Below, one piece after another: positions 43,689-54,689 of a stretch of 64,000 bases of DNA. The notes below the pieces were generated by a model. That model searched no databases, was not told the origin of the DNA, and saw only the letters and a program-made list of their open reading frames with translations. The first letter of the stretch is position 1. Each line of letters opens with the position of its first letter. The stretch is from Manduca sexta (taxonomy: Eukaryota > Arthropoda > Insecta > Lepidoptera > Sphingidae): contig NC_051117.1 of the NCBI RefSeq assembly GCF_014839805.1, positions 2,666,001 to 2,730,000 on the forward strand. The letters run 5' to 3'. The translations under genes were made by a program, and so were the position numbers.

Positions 43689-44644
43689 GACCCACTAAGA
43701 CCCTGAATCAATAATCCGGTACTTATTTTCAGTAAGCTTCTTAATCAGTAGGCATTGACATGATTTACAATCGACTGCACTGATTGTAGTCAACTATTAT
43801 GTAAACTGGACCTCACGGACGGAGCCGCGGGTCAAGCTTATATTTACGGGTGTAGATCTATTTAAAGTTATTAGAATGGTGTTCTAGAGGTAAAGTGTTC
43901 ACGTTGGAACCATATTATCGACGAAAGATCATCGGACGATCTCTACGAGGAATTGTTTATGTGTAACCAAAAATATTTTTGTCTTGTTTATTTTTTATTT
44001 GTACCCGGTTTTAACGGGGCATTGAAGTATTATAATGTTTATTTTGTAGTTTATAATTCTTTTTTTTATATAAGTTTTAATATTGGTAGCTGAGGTTTTA
44101 ATGTTAGATATACTTATTAGAGTAAGTGTTAGGAAATTTTAGGCGAAACGAATTCAGTTAATAATCGTAATAAATCAACGATGAATATACCTTAAAAGGT
44201 CCATATCAATATTAAAAATATATATTTAATCATTTGTAATATAAATAAGAACAATAAGTAGTTGTATTCGTCTGTAGTACGTTTAAAGTTTATTTGTCTG
44301 ATAATCACGCAAAGCGTTTTGTTTCGCGCGGTTCATGCATCCGTGAGTTATTTTTCGACTTAACCATATTTTATTCAATAGCTAAACATATAATACATTA
44401 AATATTAATTTACCTTAAAACATATATTATTTAACTCAGTAGCGAAACATACAATACATTAAATAATAAACATATACCATTATAATAAAAATTGAATCAG
44501 AAACATTACATAAGAGCGAATTATATCTACTTAACCAGTGTTACAGAGAAAACATTTCTATACTTTTCAATGTAAGAAAAACATAAACACTACTTAAACT
44601 TTTAAATAAACAATAAATACCAAATCAATAAAAAAATAATTCAA

Positions 44645-44955
44645 AGCACATCACGCATATCCTCAAAGGGGTACACAGAACTGCCGTGCTAAGCTCAAAA
44701 GTGGTATCTCAAAATAATCAAAATCTTGATTTTTATGTCGTCAGATAGCTTAAAAAATACCCATCCAATGGTATCTTGTTTAGAACTTGTTAAAAAAAAA
44801 CCTTAAAAGAGTTTCTCTATCTCAGTTTTACACACAAAACTATATTTACAAAACTTGGATTATCTCGAAATAAGGTTTCCCTGGAATACCGCTTTTGCGC
44901 TTAGCACGGCAGAGAAGCGCAACCAACCACACACTTATCCACAAGAGTGTTCTGT
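44645..44955 (-). repeat. SINE S2 remnant split by a MITE
   Basis: The left part (CACATCACGCATATCCTCAA, AGGGGTACACAGA) and right part (AGCGCAACCAACC, ACACTTATCC) together match the 3' region of the S2 copy at 24857-25106. The 232-bp element between them belongs to another family. Confidence 0.7.
44681..44912. mobile_element. MITE nested in a SINE
   Basis: Inverted ends CTGCCGTGCTAAGCTCAAAA and (reverse complement) CTGCCGTGCTAAGCGCAAAA agree over about 24 of 27 positions. AGAA flanks both sides (44677-44680, 44913-44916) as a 4-bp target duplication. The superfamily is not certain. Confidence 0.75.
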
Positions 44956-45619
44956 TGTGATATAAAAAACAAAAATAATTCACGTATGTGTGAATCGACA
45001 ATTTGAACTACTTAAAGCATAGTGTGCGACAGATCTTGGTGGTTTTTCGCTTTTGTGATTTACGATCTGAATACAATTAGAGTCGCTTTGTTGTGGCACA
45101 ATTTGTTTTAATTGAGGAATTGATTTGTTTTTGTTAGTGTAAGTACCGGATGTCACATTGTCGTTAAATGACGTTTTTTCTGCCAAGTTTATAATGTATT
45201 GAAAATTATGATATAATGAGTTTAATATAGTGATGATTCATTGCTCGTATGTCGGTTTTTTAAGTGCCTTTCTACTTATTTGTGACCGCAATTTATTTTT
45301 AGTACGAAATTATAGTGTATTGTAATTTCTGTTTTTTTTTGCGGTAATATTTTCTATATATTCCAAATAGACTTGGTTAGAAAACTATTAGATATAAAGA
45401 CTATTTGAGGCTATCATATTCTAGAAAGGTCTTTAAAGCATTGTAGGATAAGATCCTAAAGATTTAGGGCTTCGATATCAATCTTTCCGCTGTTACAAAT
45501 AAGCCATGATTATTTTTAATCGTCATTCCGCGTGATATTTTATATTTTACAGTATGATTTGATATAATACATTTATTTAATGATGTTTTATAGTTATTTT
45601 TTAAATAAAAGAAGTAGCT

Positions 45620-47330
45620 TTAACCTTTTATAATTCAAGTTCAATATTCATTATATTTTCATTCTCTTTGGTTTACCCATTAATGACGATCAAGAGATAT
45701 CTAAGCCTTACAATCTGTGGAGTAGTCATCAAAACCAATCACAACTTAAGTATACTGATTTTCTATTGCGCATTGGGTTTGTAGAAATCATTAAGGTATG
45801 GAAAGAAATAATTTGGATTTTACCTGTCTTAAAGATTACATTTTTATTATCATATTTTTTTATCAAAATATAAAATTACATATATCTACAATTAGTATGT
45901 CAATAAAGCAATTTTATGCAGGTTTTCACTTCTTGCTATAGTATGTAATTGTTTAACTAAAATGTTTGTTTACAAGATAAGACAGGTAAAGAAATACGAA
46001 TGTTTGGATTATTTTCTGTTGGTACTGGATTTGTTTGTTTTAACTAGAACGTAACGGCGATGTGTGATTCGGAATCAAATGTAAATATTTAACAATTATC
46101 AAGAATGTAAAGGTTCTTTTGAAAAAAAAAATGGTAAAGTTTAGAATTGTATAACTATTACATATAACACTTTCATGTTGTAGAGAAAATTAGATGAAAA
46201 TAAATAATTAGTAGTAAAATGTTCACTGTATAATCCATTTGGAATTCCACTTTATCAGTTTTTGTTAAAATACTTTTTCAGGCATTTCTTAAAGCATTTA
46301 CTTCGGGTTGAGTTAAAGTATGATGAACGCCTTGGATAAAGGGTGAAGAAACCATATCACAAGTATGTATGTATACCTAAATGTAATTAAACTTATGTAA
46401 AATGTATGATAATCGATTTTACAATACAAAAGCTAATGTCGAGCATCGGTAGAACTTTAGGCGCCATTTTTAAATTATGTCATTTTCCCGCCATTTTGTA
46501 ATGCAAACTGGCCGCAACTCTATAAAATGTATTTAAAAATGCTTTTTTTGATACCAGAAAAATGTATACCAGCGAACTGTAGAGCCAAGTACAATTAACA
46601 AATTTATGTATATTTTGATTTTCTTTTTCAATTTAGATTATGCACGAAATAGATTTTTGGAATTGATTAAAAATTGTTACTATTATATAAAAGTAAATGA
46701 TTTTTTATGACTTTTAGTGGTTTAGGTGCGTTGTGTAGCTAAGTAGAGACGAACTGGGAACGTGTAGTGTTGAATGTTGCGTTCCGTTTTACGCTACTGA
46801 TATTTAGTTATGTAAAACGGAACGTCGCTCGCTTTCTCATTTTGTCTGTGGAATGTAATGGCGATTGTTCATGGCGCCCGACGAGTGGCACTATTATACA
46901 TTTATTGATCATTGTAAATTATACTTAATTAGTGTTGTATTAAACGAAATCATTACAATTACAATAAGGTTTTATTTCTTTCTTTTCCCGTAGAATAAAA
47001 AACCTCAATATCAGTGACATGTCAATAAAAACATTTCCACAAAACACAAACACAATAAAAAAGGTATTGTCACCAGATAGTCTATATCTAAATTTATATC
47101 CCAAATAATTGATTATGTACAGCTGATAATGCCTTAAATTAAACTAACTGACACGATAGTAATATTTTTTCCTGGAAAAAAAAGTTAAAGAAATTTATTT
47201 GACAGTCTTGCCTTGTTGCAGCATTTTAAGCTGGGATGGGACCCTTGCGGACTCGCACAACTGTTCAATATATAATATACACACAGCCTATTGTACCTTT
47301 TAGTCTTTTAGAGTCTTATTGTTTTTTATT
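45620..47330. other. AT-rich stretch with one stem-loop
   Basis: No gene is visible. The one structure is a perfect 12-bp stem, GTTCCGTTTTAC (46781-46792) and GTAAAACGGAAC (46812-46823), with a 19-nt loop and further partial pairing outside. Confidence 0.55.
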
Positions 47331-47339
47331 TTATTTTAA

Positions 47340-47650
47340 ACTAGCGACCTGCCCCGGCTTCGCACGGGTGCAATGCTGATACTAAATACACTACAGAAAA
47401 ACTGTGAACGTTGTATATAAAAATATAGCGGCCCGCTCTGGCTTCGCACGGGTATAACATAACAAAATAACAGTATTTCTCCACTATTTAATGGATGTTA
47501 TTATACATATAAACCTTCCTCTTGAATCACTCTATCTATTAAAAAAAACGCATCAAAATCCGTTGCGTAGTTTTAAAGATTTAAGCATACAAAGGGACAT
47601 AGGGACAGAGAAAGCGACTTTGTTTTATACTATGTAGTGATAACTATAAT
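47340..47650 (+). repeat. Repeat family R4, copy with doubled 5' part
   Basis: CCCGGCTTCGCACGGGTGC and, about 80 bp later, CTGGCTTCGCACGGGTATAA show the start twice. CATCAAAATCCGTTGCGTAG and GACTTTGTTTTATACTATGT end the copy. Confidence 0.65.
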
Positions 47651-47869
47651 TAGTTATAATTTCTGTTTATATATAATTTATGTTTCGTGTAAGTTACCAC
47701 AATAGACGTATTCTCTTTCTTTCCTCGGCGGACGAAGCCGCGAGCATAAGCTAGAGTGTGAAAACAAATAGCTTAAAGCATATTACATGGATTATTTTAA
47801 ACCATCACATCAATCAAGCTTGGGTTGAAGGTTTACACGTGTTTGTCGCGAGCGCTAGTTTTTTTATAT

Positions 47870-47965
47870 TTACCGTTACGCCGCGTCACCGGACGTCGCC
47901 GCGAAATGAACTTATATTTTTGTTCGATTAATTGCGCGGAAGTTTGTGCGCATGCGCAACAAATG
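47870..47965. promoter_or_regulatory. CpG-rich island with NRF1/Ewg palindrome
   Basis: A GC-rich patch (CGCCGCGTCACCGGACGTCG) is followed by TGCGCATGCGCA at 47947-47958, a perfect NRF1/Ewg palindrome. It lies about 4.2 kb past the FoxP stop with no gene recognised beside it. Confidence 0.4.
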
Positions 47966-48074
47966 TGCAATAACTGACTCATAGGATATTAATCTTAGAA
48001 TTTGTTTGAGTGATAGAAAAACTGTTTTGTTTTAAATCACATTTTGTTTATTTTTAAACGAATAAGGAGAGTAA

Positions 48075-48480
48075 CAAATCATTCGCTTTATAACTAACCT
48101 CTGCACTGCCAATAAGCAGTAGAAACAAATACCAATAACTATGGAATTAGAACCAATGAAAGTATATCTGCATTGCATTTGACACCATAAAACATAGATT
48201 TTAAATCTCAAGTTTTCCCCTAGCTACAATGTCCTCCGAATTGGAACACTGTTTGCTGTCCACAATTTTGTTTGGAACGAATAGACACATAGTAATATCT
48301 ATTCAGACAGACTAAAATTAAGGTTTAAGTGAATGTTAAAAATCTTAATAAATCTCTCTTCCCTCTGTTCCCTCTCTTCCCCGATTTTATTGCGGTATTC
48401 AATGCTAATAAATGCTGCAGTCTTTTAACCTCGGGAGACAATATACGGAAAACGGCGATAAAATCCAAAAGCTAGTTTTA
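48075..48480 (+). repeat. Degenerate R2 copy followed by R3 copy
   Basis: R2-like remnants (CAATAAGCAGTAGAAAC, TACAATGTCCTCCGAATTGG) run to about 48320. From about 48360 an R3 copy shows ATGCTGCAGTCTTTTAACCT and GGCGATAAAATCCAAAA. Confidence 0.5.
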
Positions 48481-48667
48481 TAGGTAGAAAGTTGAGTCGC
48501 ATACATAATTTGTAAGGCAATAATCTACGTACAAATTTGGGTTTACTTCGATGCTACTAACCGTAATACAAGAATTAGATCTATATTTCATGAGTAAGTT
48601 TTCTGCGGCACAATAATATCTCCTGACTGATGTCAATCGAAAGAGTACCCGGTAAACACATCATAAT

Positions 48668-48995
48668 AATATCATAATATCAGCCCTGTATTATATACAG
48701 TCCCACTGCTGGACACGGGCCTCCTCTACTACTGACAGGGATTAGGCCTTAGTCCACCACGCTGGCCTAGTGCGGATTGGTAGACTTCACACATCTTCGT
48801 AATTCCTATAGAGAACTTATCAGATGTGCAGGTTTCCTCACGATGTTTTCCTTTACCGTTAAAGCGAACGATAATTCACAAAGAATACACACATGATTTT
48901 GGAAACGTCAGAGGTGTGTGCCTTTGGGACTTGAACCTGCGGACATTGGTCTTGGCAGTCCTTTCCAGACCCAACTAGGCTATCGCCGCTTAAAC
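48668..48995 (-). repeat. SINE S1, full-length copy with target duplication
   Basis: A minus-strand copy from GCGGCGATAGCCTAGTTGG at its 5' end (A box perfect) to TATCAGCCCTGTATTATATA. CATCATAAT flanks it on both sides (48659-48667, 48996-49004). It closely matches the copy at 9092-9407, so the family was recently mobile. Confidence 0.85.
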
Positions 48996-49369
48996 CATCA
49001 TAATCAGATAATATTTTTTTTACATATTTCACTATGTCTAAGTATTCCCTATATACCTTACATTTTAAACTTTGAAATACTTTAAGTAAAAGTAGTTACT
49101 AAGCATTATGAAATTATTATCTTCCGATGAAACCTCAGTTCAACAATGTTTCTCCTTTAGATGGTGACTATGAAACTGAACATGTACTTTCTCAATGATA
49201 AGTTCCCGTACCTGCCAACCTGAGCTGGCTTCTTTGATTTATCTTGTAGTTTTTTTATTAGTTTTATCCCGAATTAAATATTTCCGTAGTTACATAATAT
49301 ACATTTAAACATATGATTTAAATGTAATTTATTGATAATACCGATTCTTAAAACTTGTTTTGATATATC

Positions 49370-49405
49370 ATAAGTGCAACTTTGTTCGCCTACGTGATAA
49401 ATAAA
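49370..49405 (+). mobile_element. Repeated 3'-end module with AATAAA
   Basis: ATAAGTGCAACTTTGTTCGC then CTACGTGATAAATAAAG recurs at 60457-60490 with few changes, each ending in an AATAAA-like signal and T/A-rich sequence. It is probably the 3' end of a retroelement whose body is absent. Confidence 0.6.
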
Positions 49406-49439
49406 GTTTTTTTATGTTTTATTTATTATGTTGTTTCAT

Positions 49440-49610
49440 TCACCCCTTTTCGTGAGTTAGCAGTAGTACTATGGAACAAGCCCTGTGCTTATGGTCCGAT
49501 AAATGGCAATTTTGGAAAGAGTCCAGTTTGACGTAACAGGAAAACCAATGTCAATTTACCCGAGATCTCAGTAAGACAGATATACAACTACACCACCGAA
49601 GCAGTCAGAA
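49440..49610 (-). repeat. SINE S2, degenerate reverse copy
   Basis: TTTTCGTGAGTTAGC, CAATTTACCCGAGATCTCAG and ATACAACTACACCACCGAAG follow the S2 reverse order with many changes. Confidence 0.5.
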
Positions 49611-49880
49611 GCTGAACTTTCTGAATGATGACTGCATTTCCTAATGTTATATTTTTAAAGGTAAGAACTTAGGTTATCTGCTACACCAACCAGTAAAATG
49701 CATACGTATTTTTCAAACTCCTGTCATTGTTTCTTGGCTGCGTGCTATCAAACGACATGTCACAAAAAAGTCTAAAAAGGTCAGTGTAATGGTTATTACT
49801 GTTAACGACAAAACAAAAAGAAGCGTGAGTTTAATTAAATAAATAATAATTCCAATAGAATTACAAAAGCGTGTGTGTAA

Positions 49881-49970
49881 TATCGATACGGTACGTCCCG
49901 CGGCCCGCGTGCGCGCTAGCTTGATTTATGACGTGAAACAAGTGTATTAGGGACGTCATTTTTATCGATA
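49881..49970. promoter_or_regulatory. DRE/CRE/CpG cluster, promoter- or insulator-like
   Basis: TATCGATA, the DREF element that also contains the CGATA recognised by BEAF-32, occurs twice (49881-49888 and 49963-49970). Between them lie a CpG-dense block (CCGCGGCCCGCGTGCGCGC) and two CRE-like motifs (TGACGTGA at 49929, GACGTCAT at 49952). In Drosophila such clusters mark housekeeping promoters or domain boundaries. No transcript start or ORF supports a gene here. Confidence 0.45.
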
Positions 49971-49974
49971 GAAA

Positions 49975-51275
49975 TGTTTTTGTGTAGGTATATTATTGAC
50001 CAGTTTGAGATTGGAACTCTGTTGGTTATGGTTAGTTTTAAATAACGATGTTTTTATAAACGAGTGGTCGTCTAGAAGTTGACATTTAACCGAATTTGAA
50101 TATATTTGTAACACATATTTAATACAAAAAAAAAAAATTTTTCTTCACTACTCTTTATGAACTTTAATTATATTATACCAAGTCTTTATTATGTTCAAAA
50201 CTAGTAAACTATATTTAAGTTTAAAAATGTATCCTTTGCTTTCGTAAGACAAAATAAGTAACATCACATTAATTAACAAAATGTTATTCGTAGATCAAAA
50301 TATATGATGTCGATGATGGCTGACTGAATTATCTAAAACTTTTACATTATAGTGACATTTTCATCATAAACCTGATACAAAATATTTTTTTGTCACAATA
50401 GTTATTAAATAACATCGATATATACTATCGACACATTCCCAACACCTCACACTAACAACTCACTGACATGTGGCTCTCAATTAGAAGACTCGTACGCGAC
50501 TACAAAACCGCTGAACCGACAAAAAATCTAAAATAACTGTGTTTTTAATCCCGATCTGGTTACTGAACTCTACAAAAAAATATATATTTTTTCAAACACA
50601 TGACTACGAATGGGTTAACTTTTTTCATAACTTTTTCGTTTAAAAAGTGTCATTTCGATTCGAAATGGAAAGTTTATAATTTCGTATGGGTTGGCGTTTT
50701 TTCGTGCGTGAGTAATGACATGACATGTGGTTCGTTTGACGCACGTGAGAAGATTTTTAGTTAGTCACTGATGCGTTTATAGATATCCTAGTATGGAAAT
50801 TCTTTGCGGATTATGTGGCCTGAGAAGGGAGACCTGCAGTTTATTGCATTCATATTACGTAATGCATATGACTGATTTACAATATGCTCTGATATTATTC
50901 TGGTTGTCAGGCTAAACTGATTTTGATGATTTTTCAGCTTGACATCCGTAAAATAATGTGTATAGACGATTTTGGAGATAAAAACAGCCTTTTTAGTAGC
51001 CAAAATGTGATTACTATCGCCCAGCCTCATGATTTTTTTTAGCAAAATATATTGATTAGATAAGAAAAAAAAAATTATATCACGTGAATATATTTAAATT
51101 ATGAAATTTTGCAATAAAACTACATTATGAGAACAAAGGTGACAGGAAGGTAGAGCGCGGTAGAGGCGATTGATATTTTTGTGGATTTAATAAATCAAAT
51201 TTGGAGTCATACAATATTTTATTTATGGACCCACTTAACAAATCAATTTCTATTTACCTTTTTTATATTTACACG
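49975..51275. other. AT-rich stretch, nothing recognised
   Basis: No exon, RNA gene or repeat could be supported. The ORF-like stretches here have no protein features. Confidence 0.5.
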
Positions 51276-51279
51276 GCAC

Positions 51280-51480
51280 TGCACTGCACCTGATAAGTGG
51301 AGGGGGGTCCAATACAATGACGACTGACAAGAGATGATTACCCCTCGGCAGTCGACACAATTATGCCGGCCTGTTGGACCTGGCTATTCACATATCCAGG
51401 AACACGACGTACTTAGCGGGTTTTAACACGTTGTGTGCAATAGTCGTTAAACGGATGTAAAATATATCCAATCACCAACA
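51280..51480 (+). repeat. Repeat family R1 copy
   Basis: GCACCTGATAAGTGGAGGGG, GACAAGAGATGATTACCCCT, TTATGCCGGCCTGTTGGACC and GTAAAATATATCCAATCACC in R1 order. Confidence 0.75.
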
Positions 51481-51681
51481 GAAATAGTTTACATCACAAA
51501 ATAAATATCTAAGTCGATATTCCCCTACGTTATAGTATTGACTCTTTACCTGATAATATTGAGCATGTATGATCTTAGAAGCTGCCGTTACTGACGCCTG
51601 ACGCGTTGAGTAAGTCGGTGTCAGATCAGGAGTCACTGGCGTGTCAAAGTTTTTCTCGGAAGCCATTATAGTAGGCATGTC

Positions 51682-51830
51682 GAATAATATTACCAGACCT
51701 GTATTGTATACTGTCTACTGCTAAGCACTTCTCTATTACTAACAGGGATTAGGCTTTAGTCTACCACGCTGGCCTAGTGTTGGGACACTTTACATACCTA
51801 TAGAAACTCTTGTGGAGATATCTCATATGG
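51682..51830 (-). repeat. SINE S1, truncated reverse copy
   Basis: CTGTATTGTATACTGTC, AACAGGGATTAGGCTTTAGT and CCACGCTGGCCTAGTG are S1 3' sequence. The copy decays after 51830. Confidence 0.7.
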
Positions 51831-52074
51831 TAAGTTAAATGTTTACGTGTAGTCTTCTATAATTGGTCGTGATCACCCATAACTATAAGCATTATACATA
51901 AGCCTACGCCTTTATGCGTTAGACTTAAATAAAGGTGAAGTACAGCAGTTGTATTTCGCAGTTTTATGATGAGATTGGCAAGCTCACTGCTGTATTGAAC
52001 ATCCCAAACGCAGCGATTTTATTGTATCAACACGTTCTGACTGTATTGCCCATCATTTTAGAATCGAACGTAAA

Positions 52075-52290
52075 TCTTTTAGTCCTCTGTTGAGGTCTCA
52101 GATTTGAATCCGAGTGCTAAAAGTCTGAATTTGGAGTTGGTCAAAATAATTCTGCTCTGTATCAGCCCGAAATTCGATATTTATCCTCAATACGGCGATA
52201 GACTTGCCCCCTATCACATTATGGGACGCAACGCACATCGCGAAATGCCCTGGTTGCATTTCTGTCTACCCCTTCGGAGATAAAAAGCAT
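52075..52290 (+). repeat. SINE S2 copy
   Basis: CTGTTGAGGTCTCAGATTTG, TATCAGCCCGAAATTCG, ACGGCGATAGACTTGCCCCC and TCTGTCTACCCCTTCGGAGA in S2 order, with a degenerate B box. Confidence 0.65.
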
Positions 52291-52754
52291 TGTAAATTTT
52301 ATTTTTTCTTCTGACCTCACAGTCACTAACCACGAATCTAATGTAACTGAAGTAACACTACATTAGACGATGTAGCGTCCCTTATAACCAGACTCCTGTT
52401 TTACTGATATCGGAAAACAATTTAACAATATCCTCTCAGATTTTGCGAGTCTCCGTGACCTAGCAGGGTTTAGTCGATCATGATACAAAACGTCTGTACT
52501 CATTAATCAATGATTTAAGTAATGTTCTCTGAGTGTGTTGCACAGCCTATGCACGATAACTGTAAGTGGGTCAGACTTCAATACATTGAGATAAATATTT
52601 TGCATTGCGGGTATATTATTTATTCAATGTTTATGCTAGTCGGCAAACTACACTGGCTGTTGCAGTGTAGTTATATTGCTCAACAGAATAGACCAATTTT
52701 GATGCGTTTATTTTAGTTTTAAAGCTGATGTAGTCGATATGGTCCTTAACTATA

Positions 52755-52950
52755 ATAATAATATCAGCCCTGTATTATATACTTGCCCACTGCTGAGCAC
52801 GGCCCTCCTCTACTACTGAGAGGGATTAGGCCTTAGTCCACCACGCTGGCCTAGTGCGGATTGGTAGACTTCACACACCTTCAAAATTCCTATAGAGAAC
52901 TTCTCAGATGTGCAGGTTTCCTCACGATGTTTTCCTTCACCGTTAACTCA
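52755..52950 (-). repeat. SINE S1, 5'-truncated reverse copy
   Basis: TATCAGCCCTGTATTATATA to TTTTCCTTCACCGTTAACTC matches the 3' two-thirds of S1. The Pol III promoter half is absent, as in many LINE-primed insertions. Confidence 0.8.
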
Positions 52951-52954
52951 TGCG

Positions 52955-54200
52955 TTACGTGATATTATAATTTATGGAAACTGTTGTGGATCATGTACTT
53001 CTGTTTATTGCTTTTAAGCTTTAAGTAAAATTGTATTCTGTTGTGTCCCAAATTAAGTAGAAAATACTGCAGTCCCCGTCTCTGTTATGTTTGCGTGATC
53101 TGAAAATATGTTTACAAATTAGAAAGCTGGTATAAAGTACCCTCAATTGATAAGTTCTCCCCTAAACGATATACAATTCAAGGTGTACCTATTTTACTAT
53201 CCTTGCAAAAAAATTCTACCGTATCTAAATAAGACGAATCTATTTTATTTCATGTATTATAATATTAATTTTATTTATTTATATTTGCATCGGCCATTAG
53301 CTAAGGGCTTAAACTACGAAAGATAGGAATTACACGCACTAATTTCATCTTAAAGAGGCAGGTAAAGTAGATCTACTAGTTGCCAAAACGCAAACGCCGC
53401 TAAAGAGTAACTTTGACTGTAAGTCAATGAATACACTACCCGTTCATCGGTAAATAACTAAATTTATAATTTAAACGTAATCTCAACAAAAATCAGTCGG
53501 CATTCGAGAACACATTTGGCTCCCAATACATTAATAATTTGACGTTAACAAAAACAAATATGAAAGGGGCATTATCTATCTTTCAAAGAAAGTTTATTTA
53601 TAATGTATTATTTTTTGTACCGTCACATGCCGAAAGAGGCGTGTGGCACAATTACTCCGTACCATTATTATATTTATTTCTGAAGTTACACATGTGCCTG
53701 GCTGACTTTTGTACCTATCGCTGGGGTTCACAATCTTTGGACGCGACAGTTAAAGATAGAAAATATACAGCGGACTAGAAATAAGATGCTATTAACCCCG
53801 TAATATTGATATTAATGAACGCTGCTAAGTTTTTTTATTGACATTACAAATCTCATAACGTTAAACCTTTCATAAATACAGCATTACGAAGTTAGTTTTT
53901 GTTACGAATATTGAATCACAGTCATTTTACTCGTAAAATTAAATAGCTAGGCAGATAAAACTGACAATAATTTATAGAAATTTTGTGTTACAGTAATATT
54001 GCGGCAAAATTAATTATGTAAAACATTAAACACTAAGATCGTAACCTGAAATATTCCTTAAAGGTTAATCAGCATTGAAATCCATAAAGTAGTTTATATT
54101 TAAGAAGTTATGTACGTTGATTGACAAATAACTCTCCCTTTACCTTTACCATCTTTGCCTCTCCTCAAAGATCCACATTATATTGAGAATAATTTTGTAT
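52955..54200. other. AT-rich stretch, nothing recognised
   Basis: No supported exon, RNA gene or repeat. Confidence 0.5.
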
Positions 54201-54244
54201 CCACGTGTTAATTTACAGGGTTCAGTTTAAAAAAGTATATTATT

Positions 54245-54287
54245 GTGCGCACCAAGCGGGCCGCGGTTGTGTGCCCGCGTTGCGCAC
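54245..54287. other. GC-rich hairpin island
   Basis: GTGCGCA (54245-54251) pairs with TGCGCAC (54281-54287) and GCGGGC (54256-54261) with GCCCGC (54273-54278), leaving a 4/2 internal loop and an 11-nt terminal loop. A TTCAGTTT initiator-like motif lies about 20 bp upstream. It could be a small promoter or structured RNA element; nothing coding is convincing. Confidence 0.4.
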
Positions 54288-54689
54288 GAGTGTGTTAATT
54301 TGGTGTACCACCGCGACGATCAATGTTCTTCAAACTTTGTGCTCCATTATTAACATTATTACTGTTGTTAAGGTTTATTTTTGTATGTAAATATCTTTAT
54401 TATGACATTAAAAATAAAGATCGTGTTTATTTTCGTGTTGCGACATAATCATTTTGTAATGATGAAGATTTTAGTAGCTATGTTTCGGAATGTAAAAACA
54501 TTTGAAAAACTAAATTGTTTTGTATTTCAAAGTTTATGCTTAGACTTAATAATAATAAACTCATATTTTTTTGTTTTTATTAATAAGGAAATACACACTA
54601 ACCACGCCTTTGCCCCGAAGTGGTAGGCAGAGGTGGAACCAAGGCACCCACTTTTCAAGATCACAAATAAGTTGTGAAGAAACCTGGAT

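Larger units (their letters stand above)
43689..45610 (+). other. Probable FoxP 3' UTR
   Basis: After the FoxP stop the DNA is AT-rich and free of exons. AATAAA-type signals occur near 44169 and 45603, so the UTR end is uncertain. It is interrupted at 44645-44955 by a SINE carrying a MITE, which would be part of the transcript if the UTR extends that far. Confidence 0.45.
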
